DNA of 46,393 nucleotides from assembly GCA_009781915.1 (NCBI GenBank), contig WQUW01000006.1, forward strand, positions 1 through 46,393. Reading direction: 5' to 3'. Positions within the stretch are counted from its first letter, which is position 1. Every line of letters begins with the position of its first letter. Positions 1 to 8,810 of the stretch are shown in pieces. This DNA is from Treponema sp. Lineage in GTDB: Bacteria; Spirochaetota; Spirochaetia; Treponematales; Breznakiellaceae. The position numbers and the translations under genes were made by a program. Under the pieces are notes generated by a model. The model was given only the letters and a program-made list of their open reading frames with translations, ran no database searches and was not told the origin of the DNA.

Positions 1-13
1 ATGCGGATGCCGG

Positions 14-1450
14 TTGTTATTCGGAAGCTCGGGGTCAGAATATACTGCCCCACCTACCCCCACAACCGGCAGTCGTTCATGGATTTCACTCCGTCCGAAC
101 GCCTACATTATACCGTACAACCGTATGCTTTATCATAAATTCGGAACTACCAGCATCCAGTGGCAGCGGGGAATGACCGATATTCCCGGGGCGATTGGTT
201 CTAGTTATATAGTGCAAGCCGCTGATCTTGGTTCTACCATTAGGATAGTGGTAAGCCGTTCCGGTAACCTTGGCAGCGTTACAAGCGATCCGACTGCCAC
301 GGTTATTCTGCCCCCGCTTACCGGAAGGGTGATCATAGACGGAAGCGCCCATGTGGGCAATACGCTTACAGCGAACACCGCCATGCTTGGCGGCAGCGGG
401 GATATTTCTTTCCAGTGGAGGCGGGCAGGGGCCGATATTGCCGGGGCGACTGGTCAGACCTATGCGGTGCAGACAGGCGATATAGGCTTTGCCATAACGG
501 TAACGGTACAGCGTACCGGCAATTCCGGCTATGTTACCAGCGACCCGGCCCCAGACGCTATTCTGCCCCCGATTCGTGGGGAGGTACGCATAGGCGGCGT
601 TGCCCAGGTTGGGCGGATATTGACGGCGGACACAAGCCGCCTTGTCGGCTCTGGGACAACCAGCTACCTGTGGCAGCGGGGAAGCGTGAACCTTGGGGCC
701 GCAAACACGCTTGTTATTCAGCCCGCCGACACTGGGTATACCATAACGGTAACGGTAAGCCTATCCGGCAATTCAGGCAGCATTACCAGTCAGCCGACCG
801 CCGCGGTTATCCACCAACAGATTGGCGGATCGGTTAGCATAAACGCCTTTCCCCCTCCTTACGTGGGCAATACGCTTACGGCAAACACCGGCCAGCTTCT
901 TGCCAGCGGGACGGTGAGCTTTCAGTGGCAGCGGGGAGGGCAGGCGATTGGGTGGACTGACATTTCCGGAGCGATTAGCAATACCTATACCGTGCAGGAT
1001 ACCGATCTAGGGTACGCTATTAGGGTAGAGGTGAGCAGCACCTACAATATTGGCGCTGTTGCCAGTAACCCCACCGCTGTGGTTACTCTGCCCCCGATTA
1101 CCGGATCAGTAAGTATACCCGCTTTTCCCCCTCCTCATGTGGGTAATACGCTGACGGCGAATACCAACGCTCTCGGCGGCAGCGGGGAGGTAAGATTTCA
1201 GTGGCAGCGGGGAACGGTGGACATTACCGGGGCGACTGGCAGTACCTATACCTTGCAAGCAGACGATCTGGACCACACAATCAGGGTGGTGGTGAGCCGC
1301 TCCGGCAATTCAGGCAGTATTCCGAGCCCGGCGACTTGCCGTGGTTATTTGGCCCCCGCTGTACGGGACAGTAAGTATAGACGGAACTGCCCACGTGGAG
1401 CAGACGCTTACAGCGAACACCAGCGAGCTTGGCGGCAGCGGGACGATTAG
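14..1450 (+). pseudogene. Ig-like repeat surface-type protein, 5' part; reading frame lost after about 1336
   Basis: ORF with about 80-aa repeats ([49 protein letters not shown]..TSDPTAxVILPPL). Repeat register starts only near 145 and is lost after 1336 by an apparent 1-nt insertion. Confidence 0.6.
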
Positions 1451-1613
1451 CTTTCAGTGGCAGAGACAGCCTGCGGCTGGCGGCACATGGGCCAATATTG
1501 GGACGGGCAGTACCTATACCCTGCAAGCCGACGATCTGGGTTTCACCATTAGGGTGGTGGTAAGCCGTGCCACAATACTGGCACTGTGGCAAGCGAGCCT
1601 ATGGCTGTTATGA
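1341..1613 (+). pseudogene. Continuation of the Ig-like repeat gene in another frame
   Basis: Frame 0 continues the same repeat ([54 protein letters not shown]) until about 1572, where the homologous frame returns to frame 2. Confidence 0.6.
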
Positions 1614-3112
1614 TGATGATGATTACTTGGACTGCAGCATCGTCTGGCAACCCCATTGCAACCGCCATCGTGTTTACATTTAGCCACGATCCGGGAGCTA
1701 TACTTGCGACGGATTTTACGATTGCTTCCGGAACCGGCTCGGCAATGCGTGGAGCGCTGTCCGGCGTCGGCACCATGCGTAGATTGGAGATTTCGAACGT
1801 AAGCGCCGGAACCGTAACGGTTTCCATTAACAGGGCGGGAATTGAAGGCGGGCCCAGAACAGTGCCGATTATAGTAACCGTACCTCAGCGGGTGTCCGCT
1901 GGCAGCCGTCACACCATGGCTGTTACGACGAATGGCGAGCTCTGGGCTTGGGGGGACAACAATCTTGGCCAGCTTGGCGACGGAACGACGACAATCCGCA
2001 CTGCGCCTGTGCGGATAGGAAGCGGGACAAACTGGGCCACGGTGTCCGCTGGTCACAATCACACCATGGCTGTTACGACGAACGGAGAGCTCTGGGCTTG
2101 GGGGTGGAATCAGCAGGGCCAGCTTGGCCATGGTCTCTCCTTAACTCCGATCATGGATCGGCCCTTTCGGATAGGAAGCGAGACAAACTGGTTTTCGGTG
2201 TCCGCTGGCGTCAATTACACCGTGGCTATTACGACGAACGGAGAGCTCTGGGCTTGGGGGTGGAATCAGACTAGCCAGCTTGGCGACGGGACGACGACAC
2301 ATAGAAATACGCCTGTGCGGATAGGAAGCGGGACAAACTGGGCCACGGTGTCCGCTGGTGGTGGTCGAGGCCAACTTATTGGAACTTACTCGGGTCACAC
2401 CGTGGCTGTTACGACGAGCGGTGAGATCTGGGCTTGGGGGTGGAATCAGACTGGCCAGCTTGGCGACGGGACGACGACACAGAGAAATGCGCCTGTGCGG
2501 ATAGGGAGCGGGACAAACTGGGCCACGGTGTCCGCTGGTGACAATCACACCGTGGCTGTTACGAGAAACGGCGAGTTCTGGATTCGGGGGAACAACGAGG
2601 CTGGCCAGCTTGGCCATGGTGGCGCCCCTGTGCGCGGCAGCAATCCGCCCATGCGTGTAGGAAGCGCAACAAACTGGGCCACGGCGTCCGCTGGTAGCAA
2701 TTACACCATGGCTGTTACGAGAAACGGGGAGCTCCGGGCTTGGGGGGACAACCGTGTTGGCGAGCTTGGCGACGGGACGACGACACAGAGAACTGCGCCT
2801 GTGCGGATAGGAAGCGGGACAAACTGGGCTACGGTGTCCGCTGATATGTCGCACACCATGGCTGTTACGAGAAACGGGGAGCTCTGGGCTTGGGGGAACA
2901 ACCATGTTGGCCAGCTTGGCGACGGGACGACGACACAGAGAACTGCGCCTGTGCGGATAGGAAGCGGGACAAACTGGGCCACGGTGTCCGCTGGTAACAA
3001 TCACACCGTGGCTGTTACGACGAACGGCGAGGTCTGGGCTTGGGGGCACAGTCTTGGCATGGGTCTCTACACTAGTTATGCCACTCCCAGGCTTCTCCAG
3101 TTTGGGCAGTAG
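1586..3112 (+). CDS. RCC1/BNR-type repeat protein, probably the 3' part of the same gene
   Basis: Eight tandem ~50-aa RCC1-like units ([50 protein letters not shown]) after a linker domain ([33 protein letters not shown]). Confidence 0.75.
   Translation: MASEPMAVMMMMITWTAASSGNPIATAIVFTFSHDPGAILATDFTIASGTGSAMRGALSGVGTMRRLEISNVSAGTVTVSINRAGIEGGPRTVPIIVTVPQRVSAGSRHTMAVTTNGELWAWGDNNLGQLGDGTTTIRTAPVRIGSGTNWATVSAGHNHTMAVTTNGELWAWGWNQQGQLGHGLSLTPIMDRPFRIGSETNWFSVSAGVNYTVAITTNGELWAWGWNQTSQLGDGTTTHRNTPVRIGSGTNWATVSAGGGRGQLIGTYSGHTVAVTTSGEIWAWGWNQTGQLGDGTTTQRNAPVRIGSGTNWATVSAGDNHTVAVTRNGEFWIRGNNEAGQLGHGGAPVRGSNPPMRVGSATNWATASAGSNYTMAVTRNGELRAWGDNRVGELGDGTTTQRTAPVRIGSGTNWATVSADMSHTMAVTRNGELWAWGNNHVGQLGDGTTTQRTAPVRIGSGTNWATVSAGNNHTVAVTTNGEVWAWGHSLGMGLYTSYATPRLLQFGQ
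1885..3110 (+). repeat. Tandem ~150-bp direct DNA repeats encoding RCC1 units
   Basis: Recurring near-identical blocks such as atggctgttacgacgaacggagagctctgggcttggggg and gtgcggataggaagcgggacaaactgggccacggtgtccgctggt. Confidence 0.85.
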
Positions 3113-3174
3113 GTAACGTGAGCGTGACTGCCCGCAAAGCGGTATGCTTTTCGCTCAGGTGCGGGAATGTAGGC

Positions 3175-3198
3175 AGCGGTTAACGGCAGTTAACCGCT
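3175..3198. repeat. Perfect hairpin, 10-bp stem with GGCA loop
   Basis: agcggttaac-ggca-gttaaccgct. Confidence 0.85.
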
Positions 3199-3330
3199 CG
3201 TGTGTCAGGCTGGCGGGGGTGTGAGTGCCGTTGCGCGAAATGCCCGGCAGGCCCCCGTTAAGGGCTCGCCGCTAACAGGCAATGCCGGGGGCTGTCCGCT
3301 ATTGCGGGCGGCCCCCTTGTCTTTGCACAA

Positions 3331-3353
3331 CCTTCCCGGCGAAGCCGGGAAGG
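3331..3353. repeat. Perfect hairpin, 10-bp stem with GAA loop
   Basis: ccttcccggc-gaa-gccgggaagg. Confidence 0.85.
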
Positions 3354-3366
3354 CCCCCAGCAATGC

Positions 3367-3551
3367 CCCCGCCGCGCGTAAGCATTTACGCCAAAAGCCC
3401 CGGCAGGGGGGATATACGGTTTAAGAAGCCATTTGCCCAGGCTCTTTAGCGTAGGAGACCGTGGCTCCGCAGCGGGTTCCCTGGGCGGCTTCTTAAACCG
3501 TATATCCTCCCCTGCCGGGGCTTTTGGCGGAAATGCTCACGCGCGGCGGGG
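3367..3551. repeat. Long inverted repeat, ~64-bp arms with ~56-nt centre
   Basis: Left arm 3367-3430 pairs with right arm 3487-3551 with two substitutions and a 1-nt indel. Inner gcccagg (3435-3441) pairs with cctgggc (3480-3486). Confidence 0.9.
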
Positions 3552-3565
3552 GGGAAAAATGTAGC

Positions 3566-3595
3566 TTGCCAAAAACCGCATCATAGTGATATAAT
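3566..3595 (+). promoter_or_regulatory. Sigma70-like promoter for the hydrogenase operon
   Basis: TTGCCA (3566-3571), 18-nt spacer, TATAAT (3590-3595), upstream of ggaggt and the ATG at 3627. Confidence 0.6.
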
Positions 3596-3626
3596 CTCAT
3601 AATAGACGTTTTTTGGAGGTATTCAC

Positions 3627-4118
3627 ATGGCAGCGCCCGTAGCTACGCACGAGGAGACCGGGTTTCCCCCCGAACTAGTCTCGTTTATTGACGAATGGAA
3701 GGTTAAACCCGGCGGACTTATCATGATCCTCCACAAGACGCAGGAAGTGTTCGGGTATATTTCCCGCGAGTCGGCGGGCAAACTGGCCCACATTACCGGC
3801 ATCCCCCTTGCCCGTGTCTACGGAGTCGTTACATTCTACCATTTCTTCAAAACCACCAAACCCGGCAAGAACAGAATTTCCGTGTGCATGGGAACCGCCT
3901 GTTATTTAAGGGGCGGTCAAGACCTTCTGGACGAATCCCGGCGCATTCTGGGAATTGGCCCAAACGAAGTTACCGGGGACGGTCTTTTTTCCATCGACGC
4001 CGTTCGCTGTGTCGGCTGTTGCGGCCTCGCGCCGTTGTTGACCGTGGGCACAGAAACCTACGGCAAACTTACCAAGGCAATGATCCCCGAAATTTTCGCA
4101 AAATACAGGGACGCGTAG
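3627..4118 (+). CDS. hndA: NuoE-like [2Fe-2S] subunit of electron-bifurcating/NADP-reducing hydrogenase (HndA/HydC type)
   Basis: Thioredoxin-like ferredoxin with CMGTACYLRGGQ..RCVGCCGLAPL; first gene of an Hnd-ordered cluster. Confidence 0.9.
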   Translation: MAAPVATHEETGFPPELVSFIDEWKVKPGGLIMILHKTQEVFGYISRESAGKLAHITGIPLARVYGVVTFYHFFKTTKPGKNRISVCMGTACYLRGGQDLLDESRRILGIGPNEVTGDGLFSIDAVRCVGCCGLAPLLTVGTETYGKLTKAMIPEIFAKYRDA

Positions 4119-4129
4119 GCACGGCGGCC

Positions 4130-4714
4130 ATGCACTTTACCTTGGCGGACTTGATAACCGACATTACCCAAAATGGAGCCGAAGCCGGGGCCGGCATGGT
4201 AGAGTTAAGCGTGCGTGAAACCGTGGATACATCGGGCAAAGGCGAGTTCCGTTTTACCGTAAAGGACAACGGCAGGGGAATGACCGCCGGGGAACTGAAA
4301 CTCGCTCAAGACCCCTTTATTACGGACGGGGTAAAGCACCCCAACCGCAAAGTGGGGCTGGGCCTTCCCTTTCTCATCCAGACCGCCGGGCAATCGGGCG
4401 GAGGGTGGGAAATAACATCCGAGAAAAAGCGGGAAGCGCAAGCTTCTAGCGTACCCCACGGCACTACCGTAAGCGCGTGGTTTGACCTTGGCAACCTTGA
4501 CACCCCCCCCACCGGAGACATTCCCGGAATGTTCCGGACAGTCCTGCTTTTCGAGGGCCCCGGCGAAATGGTAATCCGGCGGACACGGGAAGCGCCGGAA
4601 GGCGGCGTTGACTACGAAGTGCGCAAGACAGAACTTGTCGATGCCTTGGGCGGCTTACAGGATGCCCAGTCGCTGATTTTATTGGACAAATATTTGCGTT
4701 CGCTTGAAGAATAA
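4130..4714 (+). CDS. HATPase (GHKL)-domain protein associated with hydrogenase cluster
   Basis: MHFTLADLITDITQNGAEAGA..FTVKDNGRGMTAGELKLAQDPF..KVGLGLPFLIQTAGQSGG: N box and G1/G2-like motifs. ATG at 4130 inside the longer ORF. Confidence 0.8.
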   Translation: MHFTLADLITDITQNGAEAGAGMVELSVRETVDTSGKGEFRFTVKDNGRGMTAGELKLAQDPFITDGVKHPNRKVGLGLPFLIQTAGQSGGGWEITSEKKREAQASSVPHGTTVSAWFDLGNLDTPPTGDIPGMFRTVLLFEGPGEMVIRRTREAPEGGVDYEVRKTELVDALGGLQDAQSLILLDKYLRSLEE

Positions 4715-4747
4715 TATCTTAACGTATATTTTACTGAGGAGGAAATT

Positions 4748-5161
4748 GTGGCAAAGTTGACATTGGACGAACTGCGAAAGATGCGGGACACAACAAAAAT
4801 GGACATCATACGCCGGGAAGCCGAAGGCAAGGTAATTCAGGTAATAGTGGCGATGGGCACGTGCGGTATCGCCGCCGGAGCGAAAACAACACTGGATACC
4901 TTTCTCAGGTCTCTGGACGAGTTTAGCGATGAAACCAACAAACTGGTGGAAACCGTCATGGTTCGCCAGACCGGCTGTTTGGGACTCTGCCACTCGGAGC
5001 CCACCGTGGAAGTGGCGGTTCCCGGAATGCCGCCGGTTATCTACGGGAAGGTGGACAACGCGCTGGCAAGGGAAATATTGTCAAAGCATATTATCGGGCG
5101 GCAGCTTCTGGACGAACATATTCTGGACAAACCCTCCGTGGATATTATCACAGTACAATAG
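4748..5161 (+). CDS. hndB: Thioredoxin-like ferredoxin, HndB-like
   Basis: VIVAMGTCGIAAGAKTTLDTFL..TGCLGLCHSEPTVEV; GTG start with gaggagg RBS. Confidence 0.8.
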   Translation: MAKLTLDELRKMRDTTKMDIIRREAEGKVIQVIVAMGTCGIAAGAKTTLDTFLRSLDEFSDETNKLVETVMVRQTGCLGLCHSEPTVEVAVPGMPPVIYGKVDNALAREILSKHIIGRQLLDEHILDKPSVDIITVQ

Positions 5162-5173
5162 GGAGAAACATAT

Positions 5174-7024
5174 ATGTCCGAAAAAAAATGCGCGCTTATC
5201 TACAACCACACCATTCTTGTCTGCGGCGGAACAGCCTGCGAATCCAACAAGGGCGATGAAATCTTCCGCACCCTCATTTCCGAGGCCGAAAAGCACGGCG
5301 TAAAGGATCAGGTCGATATTATCAAAACCGGATGTTTCGGCTTTTGCGAAGGAGGGCCGATAGTCAAAGTATTGCCCGAAGAGTCCTTCTACGTGTACGT
5401 AACCCCAGAGGACGCCCCGGAAATTATCGCCGAGCAAATTGTTAAAGGGCGGGAAGTTACACGGCTTCTTTTCAAGGAAGAAGGGGAAGCGAAAAAGAAA
5501 GACATCCTTAAAGTAGAGGACATCCAATTTTACCAAAAGCAGTTCCGTGTTTCCCTGCGGAACTGCGGCGTCATTAACCCCGAAAACATCGAAGAATATG
5601 TAGCCCGCGAAGGCTACCAAGGACTTGAAAAAGTCCTCTTTGAATGGACGCAGGAAAAGACCATCGAAGAGGTAAAAATCTCAGGACTCAGGGGCCGGGG
5701 CGGGGCGGGCTTTCCCACATGGTTAAAGTGGGATTTGGCCCGCAAAGCGGAAGGCAGCCCCAAGTACGTTATCTGCAACGCGGACGAAGGCGACCCCGGA
5801 GCCTACATGGACAGGTCGATCATCGAAGGCGACCCTCACTCGGTTATCGAAGGGATGATCACCGCGGGCAGGGCCATAGGGGCCAATTACGGCATTGTGT
5901 ACATACGCGCCGAATACCCCCTGGCGATAGAGCGGCTTAAACTGGCGCTACAGCAGGCCCAAGAGTACGGCCTTGTGGGAAAAAATATCCTTGGGTCGGG
6001 CTTCGACTTTGAAATCGAAATCCGCCTTGGCGCGGGCGCTTTTGTCTGCGGCGAGGAAACGGGGCTTATAAAATCGGTGGAAGGCAACCGGGGAATGCCC
6101 GTTCCCAAGCCGCCCTTCCCAGCGAACAAGGGCCTGTGGGGAAAACCCACAATCATCAACAACGTGGAGACTCTGGCGAACATTCCGGTTATCACCACGA
6201 AGGGCGGGCAGTGGCTCTCTAAAATCGGGACTGAAAAATCCAAGGGCACGAAAGTTTTTGCCCTTACCGGAAAGGTAAAGAATTCCGGCCTTGTGGAAGT
6301 TCCTATGGGCAGAACCCTTAGGGAAATCGTGTTCGAGATTGGCGGAGGCATCCGGGGCGGCAAGAAGTTCAAGGGCGTTCAGACAGGGGGGCCGTCTGGC
6401 GGCATCCTTACGGAAAAAACCCTCGACGTACCCATCGACTACGAATCGCTGACCGCCAACGGCTCCATGATGGGTTCCGGCGGCATGATCGTCATGGACG
6501 AGGACGACTGCGTAGTAGACGTAGCCCGCTTCTACATGGATTTCTGCGTTGACGAGTCTTGCGGAAAATGCTCTCCCTGCCGTATCGGTACTACCCAGCT
6601 TCTACAAATCCTTGAAAAAATCGCGGGCGGCAATGGCGAGGAAGCGGATTTGGAGAAACTTTCCACTATCAGCAAGGCTATGGTCAAAGCCTCCCTTTGC
6701 GCGCTTGGACAGACCGCCCCAAATCCGATTATGTCTACGATAAGGAATTTCAGGGAAGAGTACCTTGAACATATCCATGACAAGAAGTGCCAGGCGGGCA
6801 AGTGCAAGAACCTTCTGCGTTTCGTCATAGACCCGGAAATGTGTTCCGGTTGCGGCATGTGCGTAAAAAAGTGCCCCGCGGAATGCATCGTGGAAGACAC
6901 GGGGACATACCCGAACCGCCCCGAAAAGTACAAGAAGCTCCCGTTCATTATCGAACAGGGCAAGTGCGCCAAATGCGGTGAGTGTTTGGCGGCCTGCAAA
7001 TTCAAAGCGATACAAAAGGCATAG
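5174..7024 (+). CDS. hndC: NuoF-like NAD(P)/FMN subunit of [FeFe] hydrogenase (HndC/HydB type)
   Basis: N-terminal Trx-like [2Fe-2S] domain, GLRGRGGAGFPTWLKW, CNADEGDPGAYMDR, ESCGKCSPCRIGT, and two C-terminal 4Fe-4S motifs. Confidence 0.93.
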   Translation: MSEKKCALIYNHTILVCGGTACESNKGDEIFRTLISEAEKHGVKDQVDIIKTGCFGFCEGGPIVKVLPEESFYVYVTPEDAPEIIAEQIVKGREVTRLLFKEEGEAKKKDILKVEDIQFYQKQFRVSLRNCGVINPENIEEYVAREGYQGLEKVLFEWTQEKTIEEVKISGLRGRGGAGFPTWLKWDLARKAEGSPKYVICNADEGDPGAYMDRSIIEGDPHSVIEGMITAGRAIGANYGIVYIRAEYPLAIERLKLALQQAQEYGLVGKNILGSGFDFEIEIRLGAGAFVCGEETGLIKSVEGNRGMPVPKPPFPANKGLWGKPTIINNVETLANIPVITTKGGQWLSKIGTEKSKGTKVFALTGKVKNSGLVEVPMGRTLREIVFEIGGGIRGGKKFKGVQTGGPSGGILTEKTLDVPIDYESLTANGSMMGSGGMIVMDEDDCVVDVARFYMDFCVDESCGKCSPCRIGTTQLLQILEKIAGGNGEEADLEKLSTISKAMVKASLCALGQTAPNPIMSTIRNFREEYLEHIHDKKCQAGKCKNLLRFVIDPEMCSGCGMCVKKCPAECIVEDTGTYPNRPEKYKKLPFIIEQGKCAKCGECLAACKFKAIQKA

Positions 7025-7034
7025 GAGTTAAATA

Positions 7035-8807
7035 ATGGTCAACATCAAAATAAACGGCAAAGCGCTTCAAGCCGAGGATGGCATTTCCATTCTGGAAGCG
7101 GCGAAAAAGGTTAACGTAAAGATTCCAACCCTTTGCTACAACCCGAACCTGCCCCCGTGGGCCTCGTGCGGTATCTGCATTGTGCGTACCGCCGGCCCCG
7201 GCTCTCCCCGCATGGCCAGGGCCTGCACCACTCAGGTTGCCCAGGATATGGACATCGTTACCCACGATCCGGAAATCATCGCTACCCGGCGCACTGTTGT
7301 GGAACTTATCCTTAGCAATCACCCCGACGATTGCCTTCAGTGTCCCCGCAACCGCAGCTGCGAACTGCAAACGCTGGCAGCCGAGTTCGGTATCCGGGAC
7401 GCCACCTTCAAAAAGGTGCTGAACAACATTCCCGTAGATGATTCTAATCCGTCCATTGTGCTTAACCCCGACAAATGCATACGGTGCGGGCGCTGTGTTA
7501 GTGTCTGTCAGGATGTGCAGAACGTGTGGGCCATCGAGTTTGTGGGGCGGGGCTTTAAGGGAAAAATCGCCAGCGCCGCCGACACCCCGTTAGGCGAAAG
7601 CCCCTGCGTCAAGTGCGGGCAGTGCGCCGCCCACTGTCCGGTGGGGGCCATTTACGAGCGGGACGACACCGCCAAGGTGTGGAACGCCCTGCAGGATGCT
7701 GACGTTCATCCTGTGGTGCAGATTGCCCCGGCAGTGCGGGTCGCGCTGGCGGAGGAGTTCGGCCTTGCTCCGGGAACGATACTTACCAAAAAAATCTACG
7801 CCGCGCTCAGGCGGCTGGGCTTTAAGACCGTGTTCGACACGAACTTTTCCGCCGACCTTACCATTATGGAAGAAGGCTCGGAACTGGTCAAACGCCTTAC
7901 CGAAAAAGGTTCTGACGTTCCCCTTATTACTTCGTGCTGCCCCGCGTGGGTAGACTACATGGAAAAATACTACCCGGACATGATCCCCAATTTCTCCACC
8001 GCCAAGTCCCCTCAGCAAATGCTGGGAGCGATGATCAAGGCGTACTGGAGCGGGAAGGCGGGGGTTGATCCTGCCAAGGTATGCTCGGTGTCGGTAATGC
8101 CCTGTACCGCCAAGAAGTGGGAAACCCGCCGCAACGATGACATGAAGAGCGCAGGCCACGGCTGGGATGTGGATATTTCCATCACCACGAGGGAACTGGC
8201 CCGGATGATAAAACAGGCGGGCATTGACATCCTTGCCCTTGCGGACGAAGATGCCGACAATCCGCTTGGCCCCTACACCGGAGCGGGAACGATTTTCGGC
8301 GTAACGGGCGGGGTAATGGAAGCCGCCGTCCGTAGCGCCTACTTTCTGGTAACCGGCAAAGAACTGGGGGATGTGAACTTCAAACCCGCGCGGGGCTTTG
8401 AGGGCATCAAGGAAGCGGAGGTTGATTTTGGAGTGCCGGTCGGGGAACACGGGACAAAGGTTCGCATTGCCGTGGCTCACCAGATGGGGAATATCGAGGC
8501 GGTGATGAACACTATCCGCAGCGCCAAGGATGCTGGCAAGGAAACGCCGTACCACTTTGTGGAAGTCATGGCCTGCCGGGGCGGGTGCATTGGCGGCGGC
8601 GGTCAGCCCTACGGCTGCACTGACGAAATACGCCAACAGCGAACATCCGGTATCTATCAGGATGATGAAAAGTCCCAGTACCGCTGTTCGCACCAGAATC
8701 CGTACATCAATCAGGTGTACAAGGAGTTCCTTGGCGAGCCGAACAGCCACAAGGCGCATGAACTGCTCCACACTCATTATGTGGACCGGGAATTGTACGT
8801 AAAGTAA
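7035..8807 (+). CDS. hndD: [FeFe] hydrogenase catalytic subunit (HndD/HydA type)
   Basis: 2Fe-2S and 4Fe-4S domains, then H-cluster motifs TSCCPAWVDYMEKYYPD, MPCTAKKWE, VMACRGGCIGGGGQPYG. Confidence 0.95.
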   Translation: MVNIKINGKALQAEDGISILEAAKKVNVKIPTLCYNPNLPPWASCGICIVRTAGPGSPRMARACTTQVAQDMDIVTHDPEIIATRRTVVELILSNHPDDCLQCPRNRSCELQTLAAEFGIRDATFKKVLNNIPVDDSNPSIVLNPDKCIRCGRCVSVCQDVQNVWAIEFVGRGFKGKIASAADTPLGESPCVKCGQCAAHCPVGAIYERDDTAKVWNALQDADVHPVVQIAPAVRVALAEEFGLAPGTILTKKIYAALRRLGFKTVFDTNFSADLTIMEEGSELVKRLTEKGSDVPLITSCCPAWVDYMEKYYPDMIPNFSTAKSPQQMLGAMIKAYWSGKAGVDPAKVCSVSVMPCTAKKWETRRNDDMKSAGHGWDVDISITTRELARMIKQAGIDILALADEDADNPLGPYTGAGTIFGVTGGVMEAAVRSAYFLVTGKELGDVNFKPARGFEGIKEAEVDFGVPVGEHGTKVRIAVAHQMGNIEAVMNTIRSAKDAGKETPYHFVEVMACRGGCIGGGGQPYGCTDEIRQQRTSGIYQDDEKSQYRCSHQNPYINQVYKEFLGEPNSHKAHELLHTHYVDRELYVK

Positions 8808-8810
8808 TTG

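Noticed and set aside
2141-3049. 302-aa antisense ORF over the RCC1 repeats
   Set aside because: Mirror of the repetitive sense ORF with no recognisable domain; sense strand has clear RCC1 homology.
1885-3110. Possible CRISPR-like array
   Set aside because: Period is ~150 bp, in-frame and coding for RCC1 units; no short repeat/spacer structure or cas genes.
3200-3424. 74-aa ORF in the palindrome-rich region
   Set aside because: Lies inside inverted repeats; no RBS or homology.
7590-8777. 395-aa antisense ORF opposite hndD
   Set aside because: Product of GC-rich codon usage; sense frame is a clear [FeFe] hydrogenase.
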